Positions 42,180 to 51,676 of a stretch of DNA of 64,000 nucleotides are shown piece by piece. The notes under the pieces were generated by a model. The model saw only the letters and a list, made by a program, of their open reading frames with translations. It was not told where the DNA came from and made no database searches. The stretch is from CAZUXE01 sp964624585 (lineage in GTDB: Bacteria > Hydrothermota > Tepidihabitantia > B3-TA06). The position numbers and the translations under genes are program-made. Positions within the stretch are counted from its first letter, which is position 1. Every line of letters begins with the position of its first letter. Location of the stretch: NCBI GenBank assembly GCA_964624585.1, contig CAZUXE010000001.1:1-64000 (forward strand). Reading direction: 5' to 3'.

Positions 42180-42799
42180 CTACCTGTAGTAATATCTATG
42201 CTATCTACATCCTCTATAACACTTCTGGAAAGTCCCATAGATTCCAACTGAACAAGAATCTCTTCCCTAGGCATAAATCCCACATGCCTACTTAACTCTT
42301 CACCTGAAGCGGCAAAAAATATCTGAGTAGGAATAACCTGAACACCATATTCCTTAGCCAATTCGTAATATTCGTCAAGATCTAGAATCAAAACCTCAAG
42401 CCTGCCTTGATATTCCTCTCCAAGTTCTGCAAGAATAGGCATCATTTTTTTACAAGGGATGCACGTTCCCCGCCCAAAATCAACCAAAACAGGATGCCCG
42501 CTTGCCATTGCTTTTTTTATTGGGTCTAATGTAGCGTTTTCTTGTTGAACTTTTTTACTCTCCCTCTTTATCTTCGTTTTGCTAGAATTCTCTGTAACAT
42601 TTCGCAAATTACTCTCCGACTTGTCTATTGAAACTTCGGGAACAGAGCTATCGGCTTGCAAGCTGTTCTGCAACAGAGTATCAGAAGATTTAGTTTCATC
42701 ACAAGCTGCGTTGGTTTTTAAGAATATTATCACCAACACAGCTAAAGCAAGAGTTAAAAGTACAGCCGCTAAGAGTTTAGTCCTTGTTTTGTTTTCCAT
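42176..42799 (-). CDS. Membrane-anchored thioredoxin
   Basis: I start at the ATG at 42799 because AAGGAG lies 9 nt upstream; a TTG one codon earlier is less likely. The 207-aa protein has an uncleaved N-terminal membrane anchor (about residues 8-27) and a polar Ser/Lys-rich linker to about residue 90. A thioredoxin domain follows with LVDFGRGTCIPCKKMMPIL (Cys113, Cys116) and cis-Pro VIPTQIFF. The active site faces outside. Overlap with ccdA indicates that CcdA reduces it. Confidence 0.9.
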   Translation of the reverse strand: MENKTRTKLLAAVLLTLALAVLVIIFLKTNAACDETKSSDTLLQNSLQADSSVPEVSIDKSESNLRNVTENSSKTKIKRESKKVQQENATLDPIKKAMASGHPVLVDFGRGTCIPCKKMMPILAELGEEYQGRLEVLILDLDEYYELAKEYGVQVIPTQIFFAASGEELSRHVGFMPREEILVQLESMGLSRSVIEDVDSIDITTGR

Positions 42800-42827
42800 C
42801 AATTTCTCCTTTTTGAGATATTAGACA

Positions 42828-43925
42828 TCAGTGAAAAATAGCCCCAAATAGCCAACCGGTAAGGGTTGCCATTACCACGACCAAACCGATGTAAGTAAGT
42901 GTTCTGCCCCAACCCATAATGCGACGGATAACCAGCATGTTGGGCAGCGAAAGCGCAGGGCCAGCCAAAAGCAAAGCAAGGGCAGGGCCATGTCCCATCC
43001 CCATATCGGTGAAGGCTTTGATAATCGGCACCTCTGTCAATGTAGCAAAGTACATAAGCGCCCCGAATACCGACGCCGTAAGATTAGAAAGAATAGAGTT
43101 ACCGCCCACAGCCGCCGCTATCCATGCGTCAGGAAGCAACACCTTAAGTATTCCAGCTACAAATACTCCGCCCAGAAGCCAGGGGAAAATCATCTTTGTA
43201 AATCGCCATGTTTCACGCATCCAATCGACAAACTCGCCTTTCTTGAACCAACGGACGACGATAGTGACCACTGCAAGAATAAGAAGTAACGCCGGAAGCC
43301 ATGCCAACCAGTATGAAAGCGTCTCCCTTACTCCTGCGAGTTTAACCAGATTACGTACCCAACCGTGACCTGCGGCAAATATCAAAACCAGAACCAGCAA
43401 GACGAAAAAGAGGGCCGATTTCCACATAGGACGCTCACCCTTTTCCTGCTCAAACGAAAAAGCATCGTCATCGACAACCTTAGGCTGCCTGCCTTGCCAT
43501 ATGGCGGCCATTATCAATCCAATGACTACGGAAAAAACAACTGCCCCAATCACCCTTGCCAAACCAAGCTCCCAACCAAGAAGTCTAGCTGAATACACTA
43601 TAGCAAGCACATTGATTGCAGGGCCTGAGTAAAGAAAGGCGGTCGCAGGACCAATACCCGCCCCACGCTTATAGATACCACCAAACAGAGGAAGTACAGT
43701 ACAGGAACAAACGGCAAGTATAGTGCCGGATACTGAGGCTACGGAATAGGAAAGTACCTTGGGTGAACGCGGGCCAAAGTAACGCAGAATGGCTTTTTGA
43801 GACAGAAACACCGCTATCGCGCCCGCGATAAAAAAGGCTGGAACCAAACAGGTTAATACATGTGCAGAAAGATAATCAAGTAAGGCCGCCCCTCCTCCCT
43901 TAAGAAGTTCAAGTATAAAATTCAT
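42828..43925 (-). CDS. ArsP-like permease (COG0701)
   Basis: The 365-aa protein has eight to ten membrane helices and the COG0701 motif TILAVCSCTVLPLFGGIYKRGAGIGPATAFLYSGPAIN, with the Cys-Ser-Cys pair in a helix. ArsP members export trivalent organoarsenicals; other members of the family act on unknown metalloids. The ATG overlaps the arsR stop (ATGA), so it is the first gene controlled by the repressor. A role in arsenic export is supported by context and the conserved cysteines. Confidence 0.88.
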   Translation of the reverse strand: MNFILELLKGGGAALLDYLSAHVLTCLVPAFFIAGAIAVFLSQKAILRYFGPRSPKVLSYSVASVSGTILAVCSCTVLPLFGGIYKRGAGIGPATAFLYSGPAINVLAIVYSARLLGWELGLARVIGAVVFSVVIGLIMAAIWQGRQPKVVDDDAFSFEQEKGERPMWKSALFFVLLVLVLIFAAGHGWVRNLVKLAGVRETLSYWLAWLPALLLILAVVTIVVRWFKKGEFVDWMRETWRFTKMIFPWLLGGVFVAGILKVLLPDAWIAAAVGGNSILSNLTASVFGALMYFATLTEVPIIKAFTDMGMGHGPALALLLAGPALSLPNMLVIRRIMGWGRTLTYIGLVVVMATLTGWLFGAIFH

Positions 43926-44278
43926 TTATTCCTCAATGGGCATCGCTTGCCCTTTGGTTTTGATGATTTAAGAAGCTCTACCACGTTTTTACTATCATTT
44001 AAAGACTCCGGACTCGCAGTAGCGAACTCACTAAGATAGGAGTAAAGGGTTTTGGGCAAGGCCTCAGACGCCTTGTAGAAAATCCAGCGTCCGTCCCTAC
44101 GCTCCTCAATAAGCCCGGCTTGTCGCAAACTACGAAGCGCATGGGATATACGCGATTGTTCCATGCTAAAAACTGTTTCCATTTCGCATACGCACAACTC
44201 CTCTTTCAAAAGGAGTAGCATTATGCGCAAACGTGTAGCGTCAGCCAAGGCCTTAAAACTTCTAAGGATTTCTTCCAT
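43922..44278 (-). CDS. arsR: ArsR-family metalloid-responsive repressor
   Basis: The 118-aa winged-helix repressor contains LLLKEELCVCEMETVFSMEQSRISHALRSLRQAGLIEERRDGRWIFYKA. The ELCVCE segment is the classic As(III)/Sb(III)-sensing motif at the start of the DNA-recognition region. It should repress its own operon and release it when arsenite binds. The start lies 5 nt after the -10 box with no ribosome site, so the message is leaderless. Confidence 0.93.
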   Translation of the reverse strand: MEEILRSFKALADATRLRIMLLLLKEELCVCEMETVFSMEQSRISHALRSLRQAGLIEERRDGRWIFYKASEALPKTLYSYLSEFATASPESLNDSKNVVELLKSSKPKGKRCPLRNK

Positions 44279-44283
44279 ATATG

Positions 44284-44311
44284 ATTATATGTTCATGTAT
44301 TCATTTGTCAA
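44284..44311 (-). promoter_or_regulatory. Leaderless promoter of the arsR operon
   Basis: On the minus strand: TTGACA, 16 nt, TATAAT, then 5 nt to the ATG. The spacer holds ATGAATACATGAACAT, with ATGAA-type half sites that could be the ArsR operator. Confidence 0.82.
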
Positions 44312-44604
44312 GAGGGGGGTACTGCCTAAGGCTTCATTTCCGAAACTTAGCTTCGTTTTTATTTTTGCAGGATACAGATAGATTTTGAATGCCACAGAGA
44401 TACTAAAAAGTCCATTATGCTTTGACATAGTTGAAATCGGCCGCAGTTCTATAACCTACACACCTTAAATATACTTGGACTTGGATATATGGTATTTAGG
44501 TGTATGTCGCCACATCGGTTCCTTCCAGAAGCAAACAATGAACAATATTTTAATAAGTTTGAGGATTTTATTGAACTCATCTTTACTTAATAGGCTCTGA
44601 GTAC
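44312..44604. other. Non-coding stretch between divergent genes
   Basis: About 290 nt with no supported gene or terminator between arsR and the mechanosensitive channel. A TTGACA at about 44424 has no -10 box at proper spacing. Confidence 0.45.
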
Positions 44605-44632
44605 TTGACTCTTTTCTTTCCTTCTTTAATAT
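44605..44632 (+). promoter_or_regulatory. Promoter of the MscS-family gene
   Basis: TTGACT, 16 nt, TAATAT; the GTG at 44655 follows GGAGGAATT. Confidence 0.65.
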
Positions 44633-44654
44633 AGAAAAAACATATGGAGGAATT

Positions 44655-45593
44655 GTGACGCAAGAGGTTAAAAATGCTGCTCTACAGGTAGCGGGTTTTT
44701 GGGAAAAAGTGCTTGCATGGCTTGTCGACCCAGGCATCAAAGCAGGTATAACCTTAGTTATTACGATAGTTATAGTAATAACTGTATCGTTTTTATTCAA
44801 ACGTATTGTGCATCATGCCGAAAAAATTGCAAAACCTGAAGATATAGGCAAAACCAAACGTCTAAAAACTGTTATGGGAACATTACGCATTGCTGTAAGC
44901 ATTGTAATTTGGGTCATTGGAATCATCAGTATTCTGGGACAAGTTGGCATAGCCATAGGTCCCCTACTAGCCGGAGTAGGGGTTATAGGCATGGCCATAG
45001 GTTTTGGCGCGCAGAATCTGGTAAAAGATTTCCTTGGCGGATTGTTTATTCTTATTGAAAACCAAATTCGCGTAGGTGATGTAGTCAAAATAGATAAAGC
45101 GGTGGGTACTGTTGAATCCGTTAACTTACGCACCATTCTCATAAGAGGCGTAAACGGACATCTCTATACTGTTCCCAATGGTGAAATCAAGATTGTCGAA
45201 AATATGACTATGGGTTGGTCGCGTGCAATTGTCAAAGTTGGCGTTGGTTATTCATCAAACATAGAAAAGGTTATAGAAGCAATGCATCTTGCCGCCGGTG
45301 ATATCAAAAAGGATAAAGAATTCGGCTCAGAACTTTTAGGTGAAATTATGGTAAAAGCCATAGACGATTTCTCAAACTCTTCTCTGAATGTATCGTTGTG
45401 GATAAAAACCAAGCCGGCCAGTCAATGGGACGTCGGACGTATCGCACGCCGCTATATCAAACAACGTTTCGAAGAAGCAGGTATCGAAATACCCTTCCCG
45501 CAAGTTACATTAACCCTTGGAACAGACGAAGCAGCACTTCTTGAAAACCTCACTTCAGCCACACGTAGACACACAACTGTTAATAAAACATAA
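44655..45593 (+). CDS. MscS-family mechanosensitive channel
   Basis: The 312-aa protein has three predicted helices (about residues 28-50, 75-97 and 105-130). The third is the pore helix with GPLLAGVGVIGMAIGFGAQNLVKDFLGGLFILIENQIRVGDVV, the MscS signature. A beta domain and the C-terminal vestibule follow. Translation starts at GTG, 6 nt after TGGAGG. These channels open on hypo-osmotic shock. It is probably monocistronic; the next gene has its own promoter. Confidence 0.93.
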   Translation: MTQEVKNAALQVAGFWEKVLAWLVDPGIKAGITLVITIVIVITVSFLFKRIVHHAEKIAKPEDIGKTKRLKTVMGTLRIAVSIVIWVIGIISILGQVGIAIGPLLAGVGVIGMAIGFGAQNLVKDFLGGLFILIENQIRVGDVVKIDKAVGTVESVNLRTILIRGVNGHLYTVPNGEIKIVENMTMGWSRAIVKVGVGYSSNIEKVIEAMHLAAGDIKKDKEFGSELLGEIMVKAIDDFSNSSLNVSLWIKTKPASQWDVGRIARRYIKQRFEEAGIEIPFPQVTLTLGTDEAALLENLTSATRRHTTVNKT

Positions 45594-45759
45594 CGGACAG
45601 CATGTATAAGACCAGCGAAAACTAAAATAACTTTAAGCCACAATGCAAAGCTTTAGCTTTAGTCATTACCTACTCATCTAAATTAAAAAAACCTTTGTAG
45701 CTTACAAATCGACTGTATTCTCCTCTCGCTACAGTATTCCAGAACCATATAGAAAAGCA

Positions 45760-45787
45760 TTGACCAATAGAATAATTTCGGTATACT
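45760..45787 (+). promoter_or_regulatory. Leaderless promoter of the Wza-Wzz-smc-ftsY operon
   Basis: TTGACC, 16 nt, TATACT, then 7 nt to the ATG at 45795. Confidence 0.75.
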
Positions 45788-45794
45788 TCTCATT

Positions 45795-47054
45795 ATGATA
45801 GGGTTAATACTTTGGTCGCTTTTAGGAATTGGTCAAGCGTCAAGCTCGGCCAGTAGAGAAATGCTGCCTGAATTGGGCATGGTTTCAGAACATCCAATCA
45901 ATATTGATAACTATGTTCTTAACGCAGGGGATACTCTTTTGGTTCTGGTTAAAGGAAGTTTTTCCTATAGTTATCCTACTCAGATTACGCCAACAAGTCA
46001 GCTTATTTTGATGCTGCCATCTGGTAGAAGCGTTACAACCTTTGGTCAGAAATGGGGGGACGTAAGTTTGGTAAACCTTGAAGCTGTGGGGTATGTCAAT
46101 ATTGTAGATGTTCCGGTTAGAAAAGCCCGAAAAATAGTTGCAGATGCGTTTTCTAAATTTATTCGACCCGTACAAGTTGATTTTATTTTATTAGGCCCCC
46201 GAACGTGCAAAATAAACGTTTTCGGCGATGTACAATGGCCTGGTAGTCATCTAGTTACCCCCTTTATGAGGGTAAAGGATGCAATTGATAAGGCCGGAGG
46301 AATAACCTCAATGGGTTCTGCTTCTAAAATTGACCTTATTAGACGTTCCGGGGACACCATAAAAGTAAACCTGAGACATTTTAAGGAACTGGGCGATATA
46401 GACGCCAATCCCTTATTGAATGACGGAGATATTATATTTATTCCCAAAATGAATAATTATGTTCTTCTCAAAGGCGCTGTTTTCGCAAGAGAAGCAATAG
46501 ATGAATCTGCCTTATTGCCAGATACAATGGCTTCAGAGATTTTTGCCGAACATTGGCTTGAGTTTGATAAGGGAGAAAAAGTGTGTGATTTCCTATCATC
46601 AAGGGCGGTATTTTCCCCTCAAAGCGATATGGCCAACTGCTATATTCAACGCGGGGATGAACGCCTCTTCTTCAATATGCAGGAATTCCTTGCTTCAAAA
46701 ACAGGTAACAACCCAAGACTTAAGCATGGCGATATTATAACCGTTCCTCGGCTAGAAAAGTATGTTTATGTTACAGGTGAGGTAGGTAGAACCGGTTGGT
46801 ATCTATACGATGAGAATAAAACTATCAATACCTATATAAATCAAGCACGCGGTTTCCGTTACACTGCAAACGTAAGGGGCATAAGGGTTATTTATCCAGA
46901 TGGACGAACTAAAAGGGCTTACCCAGATATGCCGCTGGAACCGGGAGTCACGATACATGTTCCAAGACGAGCCTTATACAATACTAGTGAATGGATTCGT
47001 CTGGCTGCCGCAGGTATTAGTCTAGTTGGCGCAATAATCGCTTTTGGGAAGTAA
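45795..47054 (+). CDS. Polysaccharide export protein (Wza-like, SLBB repeats)
   Basis: The 419-aa protein has a signal peptide, a poly-export domain (NYVLNAGDTLLVLVKGSFSYSYPTQITPTSQLILMLPSG...) and at least two SLBB domains (CKINVFGDVQWPGSHLVTPFMRVKDAIDKAGG and YVYVTGEVGRTGWYLYDENKTINTYINQARG). A C-terminal hydrophobic helix (about 398-416) matches the outer-membrane helix of Wza. The signal lacks a lipobox Cys, unlike E. coli Wza. It forms the outer channel for surface polysaccharide with the Wzz-like protein encoded 3 nt downstream. Confidence 0.88.
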   Translation: MIGLILWSLLGIGQASSSASREMLPELGMVSEHPINIDNYVLNAGDTLLVLVKGSFSYSYPTQITPTSQLILMLPSGRSVTTFGQKWGDVSLVNLEAVGYVNIVDVPVRKARKIVADAFSKFIRPVQVDFILLGPRTCKINVFGDVQWPGSHLVTPFMRVKDAIDKAGGITSMGSASKIDLIRRSGDTIKVNLRHFKELGDIDANPLLNDGDIIFIPKMNNYVLLKGAVFAREAIDESALLPDTMASEIFAEHWLEFDKGEKVCDFLSSRAVFSPQSDMANCYIQRGDERLFFNMQEFLASKTGNNPRLKHGDIITVPRLEKYVYVTGEVGRTGWYLYDENKTINTYINQARGFRYTANVRGIRVIYPDGRTKRAYPDMPLEPGVTIHVPRRALYNTSEWIRLAAAGISLVGAIIAFGK

Positions 47055-47057
47055 ATT

Positions 47058-48191
47058 ATGAAATACAATGTTGTTGAACTTTTCGTATTCATTGTTAAAC
47101 GTTGGTGGCAAGTATTAATTACTCTGGCGATATTTGCAGCAATTGGAGTAGGTCTTGCATTCCTGTTGCCCAAACGTTACCAAACTGAGCTTAAGCTTTT
47201 ACCGACTACACAAGAGGCCGGTTTATCAGGAGCGCTTTCCAGTATAACCTCTCAGTTAGGTATATCAGGTCTTTCCATACCAGGGAGCGGGGAAAACGCA
47301 ATGATGCTTACCTATGGTGATATAATCCGTTCCAAAACAGTCACAGACTACGTTATTGATTCAACCAATCTAATTAAACGAATGGGTTTTGAAGATAGGG
47401 CTGAAGCGTCTTCCTTCCTAGCAGGCGCCACTTCTTTTACACTACTTTCAGTAGAACAGATATTTGTAATAAAAGTTGTTGCACCAGATCCCAAACTAAC
47501 GGCAGACATAACAAATGCCTATGCCAAGGCTCTTGATTACTATCTAACTTCATCCAGCACAACTCGTGGCCGATATATGAGGGAATTTGTTGAATCGAGG
47601 AAGTTAAAGGTTGAAGCAGAGCTTAAAGCCGCCCAGGATTCTCTTACAGCTTTCCAAAAGAAACACCGCTTACCGCCTATTGATCCTAAAACAGGTGCGA
47701 ATATACAGGCCTACGCGGAGCTTCAATCGCAGGCTTTGCAAAAAGAGCTTGAGATGGAATACATGCGGGCGTTTTCAACTACTCAGAATCCACAATATTC
47801 CGTAACTAGAAGGGAATTGGCGTTTATTCAAGCCAAACTATCCACTTTACCACCATTGGCTACTCGCTACGCTGAACTTTACCGCAATTACATGGTTCAA
47901 GAACAAATATATATGCTTCTAATACAGCAGTATGAACAGGCAAAGCTTCTTGAAGCTAAAGATACGCCTTTAATTTCTGTTCTCGAATGGGTTAAGCCTC
48001 CCAAAGAACCCTTCTTCCCGCCGAAGAAGCTTGTTATATTGGCGCTCTTACTTATTGGTCTTGTCTTGATATTCACCTATGCAATGATTAAGGTGTATTG
48101 GGAACACGTAATTGCGAATCCTGACGAACATGAAAAAATGTCGTACCTGCGTCAGGAGATTAGGAATACCTTTTCTCGCAAGAACCGCTAA
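47058..48191 (+). CDS. Wzz-like polysaccharide co-polymerase
   Basis: The 377-aa protein has two membrane helices (about residues 14-36 and 318-343) flanking a long periplasmic coiled region (AELKAAQDSLTAFQKKHRLPPI). The proline-rich exit motif VKPPKEPFFPPKK before the second helix is diagnostic of Wzz/chain-length regulators. There is no C-terminal tyrosine kinase domain. It is coupled to the Wza-like gene (3-nt spacing) and precedes smc by 11 nt, an unusual partner. Confidence 0.9.
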   Translation: MKYNVVELFVFIVKRWWQVLITLAIFAAIGVGLAFLLPKRYQTELKLLPTTQEAGLSGALSSITSQLGISGLSIPGSGENAMMLTYGDIIRSKTVTDYVIDSTNLIKRMGFEDRAEASSFLAGATSFTLLSVEQIFVIKVVAPDPKLTADITNAYAKALDYYLTSSSTTRGRYMREFVESRKLKVEAELKAAQDSLTAFQKKHRLPPIDPKTGANIQAYAELQSQALQKELEMEYMRAFSTTQNPQYSVTRRELAFIQAKLSTLPPLATRYAELYRNYMVQEQIYMLLIQQYEQAKLLEAKDTPLISVLEWVKPPKEPFFPPKKLVILALLLIGLVLIFTYAMIKVYWEHVIANPDEHEKMSYLRQEIRNTFSRKNR

Positions 48192-48202
48192 TACATTAAA
48201 AA

Positions 48203-51200
48203 ATGCGCCTTAAAGAACTCAAACTCTACGGGTTCAAATCATTTCCTGAGAAAACTACAATAAGCCTTGCGCCTGGCATTACGGCATTGGTGGGGCCTAA
48301 TGGTTGCGGTAAATCGAACGTCCTTGACGCCATCCGCTGGGTACTTGGCGAACAAACCTTGTCTCAACTACGTTGTGCCAAAAGTGAAGACTTAATATTT
48401 GCAGGTAGCGGACGCCATAGCGCTCAAGGTTACGCTGAAGTAAGTTTAGTTATTGAGAATCAAAACGACTTCTCCAACTTACCGGCTGAGGTGGAATTAA
48501 AACGACGTTACTACCGTAGCGGAGAAAGTTCTTTTTGGATTAACAGAGAAGAATGTCGGCTGAAAGAAATTGAAGCTATTCTAAGAGGAGGAGCAGCAGG
48601 TGGCAGGCTGTATTCTATATTCGATGCCAGAAAACTTGCTTCTATTGTTGGAGGGGAACTCCAAAACCTTATGGAATCTGCCGCTGGTGTTCTTGGGTTC
48701 AGACAACAACGTAAAGAAGCTGAGGCTAAATTAAAGCTGGTAAGTAGAGATTTAACCCGGCTGGATGATATTATTGGCGAACGTAAAAGAATAGTTCGCT
48801 CGCTTTCCAGACAACGCAGAAGGGCGCAGTTATTTGCGGAGTTAAGGGAACGTAAGGTAGCACTTGAGGCTCTGGGGCTTAGGGTCAAACTTGCTGGAAT
48901 AAACGAAGGCATCAACCTTAAAACCAAGCATATTGCCGATTTAGAAGAGCGTGAACGCAAGCTTGTGTTAAGTCAGGAGAACTATCGCAATCTCCTAAAA
49001 GAAAACGATAACAGGCTTTCCAGTCTACTTACCGCAGAGAAACAGGCTCGTGGCAAACTTTCTGAACTTAATCAGAATCTTTCGGATATATCAGCGGAGC
49101 TTTCCGCTTTGACAACTCGTAGGGAAGCGCTTACTGAAAGCCTTGCAACTATTGCTAAAGATACTCATCAAGCTGTTGAAAAAATCGAAGAGATAAAAAC
49201 TCTGCTTAATGAAGTACGTAAAGATGAAGCAGAAGCACTTGGAAGGAAAACTCAAGCTGAGGAACTCTTGAAAACGGCCAGAGAGAACCTTACAGACGAC
49301 GAAGAGAAGCTTGCCGTTTGCAGAAAAAAAGTAACGGAACTAAGAGAAGCTTTAAGGAAAATAACTTCTGAACTTTCTGGAAAAATTGAGGAACGAACCA
49401 GAATAAGCTCTCGTGGTGAAAACGCCTCCTCTTTAGCTAACACAGCAAGAGAAGAGTTAGCAAAGTTTGCGTCAAAAGCTTCGGAATTACGTACACGTTT
49501 GAAGACGACAGAGGAATCGCTGGCATCCGTCAAAACCCAACTACAATCAAAGGAAACGGATATTTCTAATCGTGAGAACAAACTATCGTCATTAAACATC
49601 GAAATTAAAGACCTAGATTTTGAATTACGAAAGAAGGTAGAGGAAAGCTCTAAGCTTAGTGGACAAATAGCTTCCCTGAAAGATAAAATTGATAACAAAC
49701 CCAGACGACAGCTTCGAAATATGTTGGGAGATAAATTCAAAGGGCTTATGGAGGAAATGCTTTCCTACCCAAGGGAATTGGAAGTGGCTTTGGAAGCGAT
49801 CTTCTACGATATTTTGGGTTTTGCTGCCGCAGATAATATACCTGATATTAAAGGAATTTCGCTTGATGGTCAAACAGGTCTGGTGCTTTCCCGTCAAAGC
49901 TCAGATTCCCAACCTGAACGTATAGATGATATACGTTTCAAGGCATGGCTTGCAGATAAGGTAAAGCTTAAGCCGCATTCGCCCGAACTGCTTAATATAA
50001 GGCTTAAACAATGGGTGCTTGCCGATGAGGATGATCTCATCGCTCTTAGTAATCAATACCCCACTCTTTCCTTTGTTTCCTTGTCCGGCACGGCCATTCG
50101 CGGCGACGGCGTGGTTGTTTTAGGACGTTCAAAAGGTGTTCTGGCCGAACGCCGCAAGCTTAATGAACTTGAAGCCTTACTGCAGGAATTATCTCGTAAA
50201 ATATCTGCTGGAAAAACTCGTTTGACCCAGTTACGTAAATCGCGCGAAGATATGGAATCACGGCTTGATGAAGAAAGAAAACATTTCTTTGAACAGCGAA
50301 GCGAACGCAATGCCCTACAGGCGGAACTGGAAAGGTTGAAGTCTGCTTCCTTGGATATGGAGCGGGACAGAGAAAGGCTTCGGCGGGATGCTCAAACCCG
50401 TGAAGAGGAAGCTCAGAAAGCGCTAAGCGGTCTTGAGGAGTTGGATAAGAATATTTTCGAAATGGAAGGCCTTAAAACCTCTCTTGAAAATGAATTGGCC
50501 GAAGCGGAAAAAAGGCTTATTGGTTTTGAAGAAACCCTTCGGGAGAAATTAGCCGGTCTTAACGACAACTTGCTTGGGCTTGCCGCAGAGGAAGAAGCCG
50601 AACACGCTGCCAGAAACCGTAGGGAAAGGCTTGAAGAAGAGCTAAAGCGTCTTGAGGCAATGCTTATCCGTAAGAAGCAGGAAAAAGAAATAGCCGAGGC
50701 TTCAATAGTTGAGCTAAAAACCAAAATTACTCTTATACAACAGGAACGCTCTAGGCTTCTTGAACAACGTCGTGATGCTGAAAACATTATGTCTGAAATT
50801 GATACCGGCAAGTTGCTTGAAGAAAAACATAATCTTGAATCGAAGCTTGAGGAATGCCGTGAGGAACTTGCAAAGCTACGTGAGAAATTGGTAAGCGAAA
50901 GAACTGAGAACCTATTGCTTCAGCGTGAACGTGAAGAGATAGCCCCTATGGTCTCAACACTTGGAACTAATTATGAGGCAGACGAGCAAAAAAGCGCCGA
51001 AGAGGTTACCACCCAACTTGCTGACGTATCACGAAGGTTGGCCGATTTGGGAATAGTAAACGAGTACGCGGCCATTCAATTTGAAGAGGAGAAGGCTGAA
51101 CTTGACAAAATAAAAGCTCAACAAACCGATATACTACAGGCTTCAGAAAGTCTTAACGCAATTATTGCAAACATTGATGGGGAGGCGCGTACACGTTATG

Positions 51201-51676
51201 AAAATACCTTTAAGCAGGTACGCGAAGAGTTTCGTCGCACCTTCAACTTCTTTTTCCCAGGCGGAGAGGCCAATCTTCGTTTTGAAAATCCTGACGACCC
51301 CTTCAACTCCGCCATTCACATTACAGCTAAACCTGAAGGCAAACAGCTCAAACGTCTAGCTCAGCTCTCTGACGGCGAACGCACTATGCTTGGTATATCA
51401 CTTCTGTTTTCTTTCTATGCTGTCAGGCCGGCGCCTTTCTTATTCGTTGACGAATTAGATGCGCCTCTTGACGATAATAACGTGCTGAAATTTGCATCCT
51501 TCCTAGCGCGGGTTAAGGATAAAATTCAAATATTTGCAGTTACCCATAACAAACGCACAATGGAAAAGGCCGATTCAATATACGGCGTAACAATGGAAGA
51601 GCCTGGTGTTTCAAAAATTATTTCCGTAAAACTTAAAGACGTAAAGCGACATCATGTGGCCGTGGAAGAAACTTAA
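48203..51676 (+). CDS. smc: Chromosome segregation ATPase SMC
   Basis: The 1157-aa protein has the full SMC layout. The N-terminal Walker A is GPNGCGKSN with the QLRCAKSEDLIFAGSGRH region, followed by a coiled coil (about 165-500) and a hinge (about 500-650: NMLGDKFKGLMEEM...). A second coil follows, then a C-terminal ATPase half with signature and Walker B FLFVDELDAPLDDNN. The signature reads LSDGER (Asp1057) where SMC proteins usually have LSGGE. It condenses and helps segregate the chromosome with ScpA/ScpB, which are not in this window. It overlaps ftsY by 23 nt. Confidence 0.96.
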   Translation: MRLKELKLYGFKSFPEKTTISLAPGITALVGPNGCGKSNVLDAIRWVLGEQTLSQLRCAKSEDLIFAGSGRHSAQGYAEVSLVIENQNDFSNLPAEVELKRRYYRSGESSFWINREECRLKEIEAILRGGAAGGRLYSIFDARKLASIVGGELQNLMESAAGVLGFRQQRKEAEAKLKLVSRDLTRLDDIIGERKRIVRSLSRQRRRAQLFAELRERKVALEALGLRVKLAGINEGINLKTKHIADLEERERKLVLSQENYRNLLKENDNRLSSLLTAEKQARGKLSELNQNLSDISAELSALTTRREALTESLATIAKDTHQAVEKIEEIKTLLNEVRKDEAEALGRKTQAEELLKTARENLTDDEEKLAVCRKKVTELREALRKITSELSGKIEERTRISSRGENASSLANTAREELAKFASKASELRTRLKTTEESLASVKTQLQSKETDISNRENKLSSLNIEIKDLDFELRKKVEESSKLSGQIASLKDKIDNKPRRQLRNMLGDKFKGLMEEMLSYPRELEVALEAIFYDILGFAAADNIPDIKGISLDGQTGLVLSRQSSDSQPERIDDIRFKAWLADKVKLKPHSPELLNIRLKQWVLADEDDLIALSNQYPTLSFVSLSGTAIRGDGVVVLGRSKGVLAERRKLNELEALLQELSRKISAGKTRLTQLRKSREDMESRLDEERKHFFEQRSERNALQAELERLKSASLDMERDRERLRRDAQTREEEAQKALSGLEELDKNIFEMEGLKTSLENELAEAEKRLIGFEETLREKLAGLNDNLLGLAAEEEAEHAARNRRERLEEELKRLEAMLIRKKQEKEIAEASIVELKTKITLIQQERSRLLEQRRDAENIMSEIDTGKLLEEKHNLESKLEECREELAKLREKLVSERTENLLLQREREEIAPMVSTLGTNYEADEQKSAEEVTTQLADVSRRLADLGIVNEYAAIQFEEEKAELDKIKAQQTDILQASESLNAIIANIDGEARTRYENTFKQVREEFRRTFNFFFPGGEANLRFENPDDPFNSAIHITAKPEGKQLKRLAQLSDGERTMLGISLLFSFYAVRPAPFLFVDELDAPLDDNNVLKFASFLARVKDKIQIFAVTHNKRTMEKADSIYGVTMEEPGVSKIISVKLKDVKRHHVAVEET

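Noticed and set aside
44424..44452. TTGACA with TATAAC upstream of the MscS gene
   Set aside because: Spacing is 22 nt, outside the workable range; the pair at 44605-44632 fits better.
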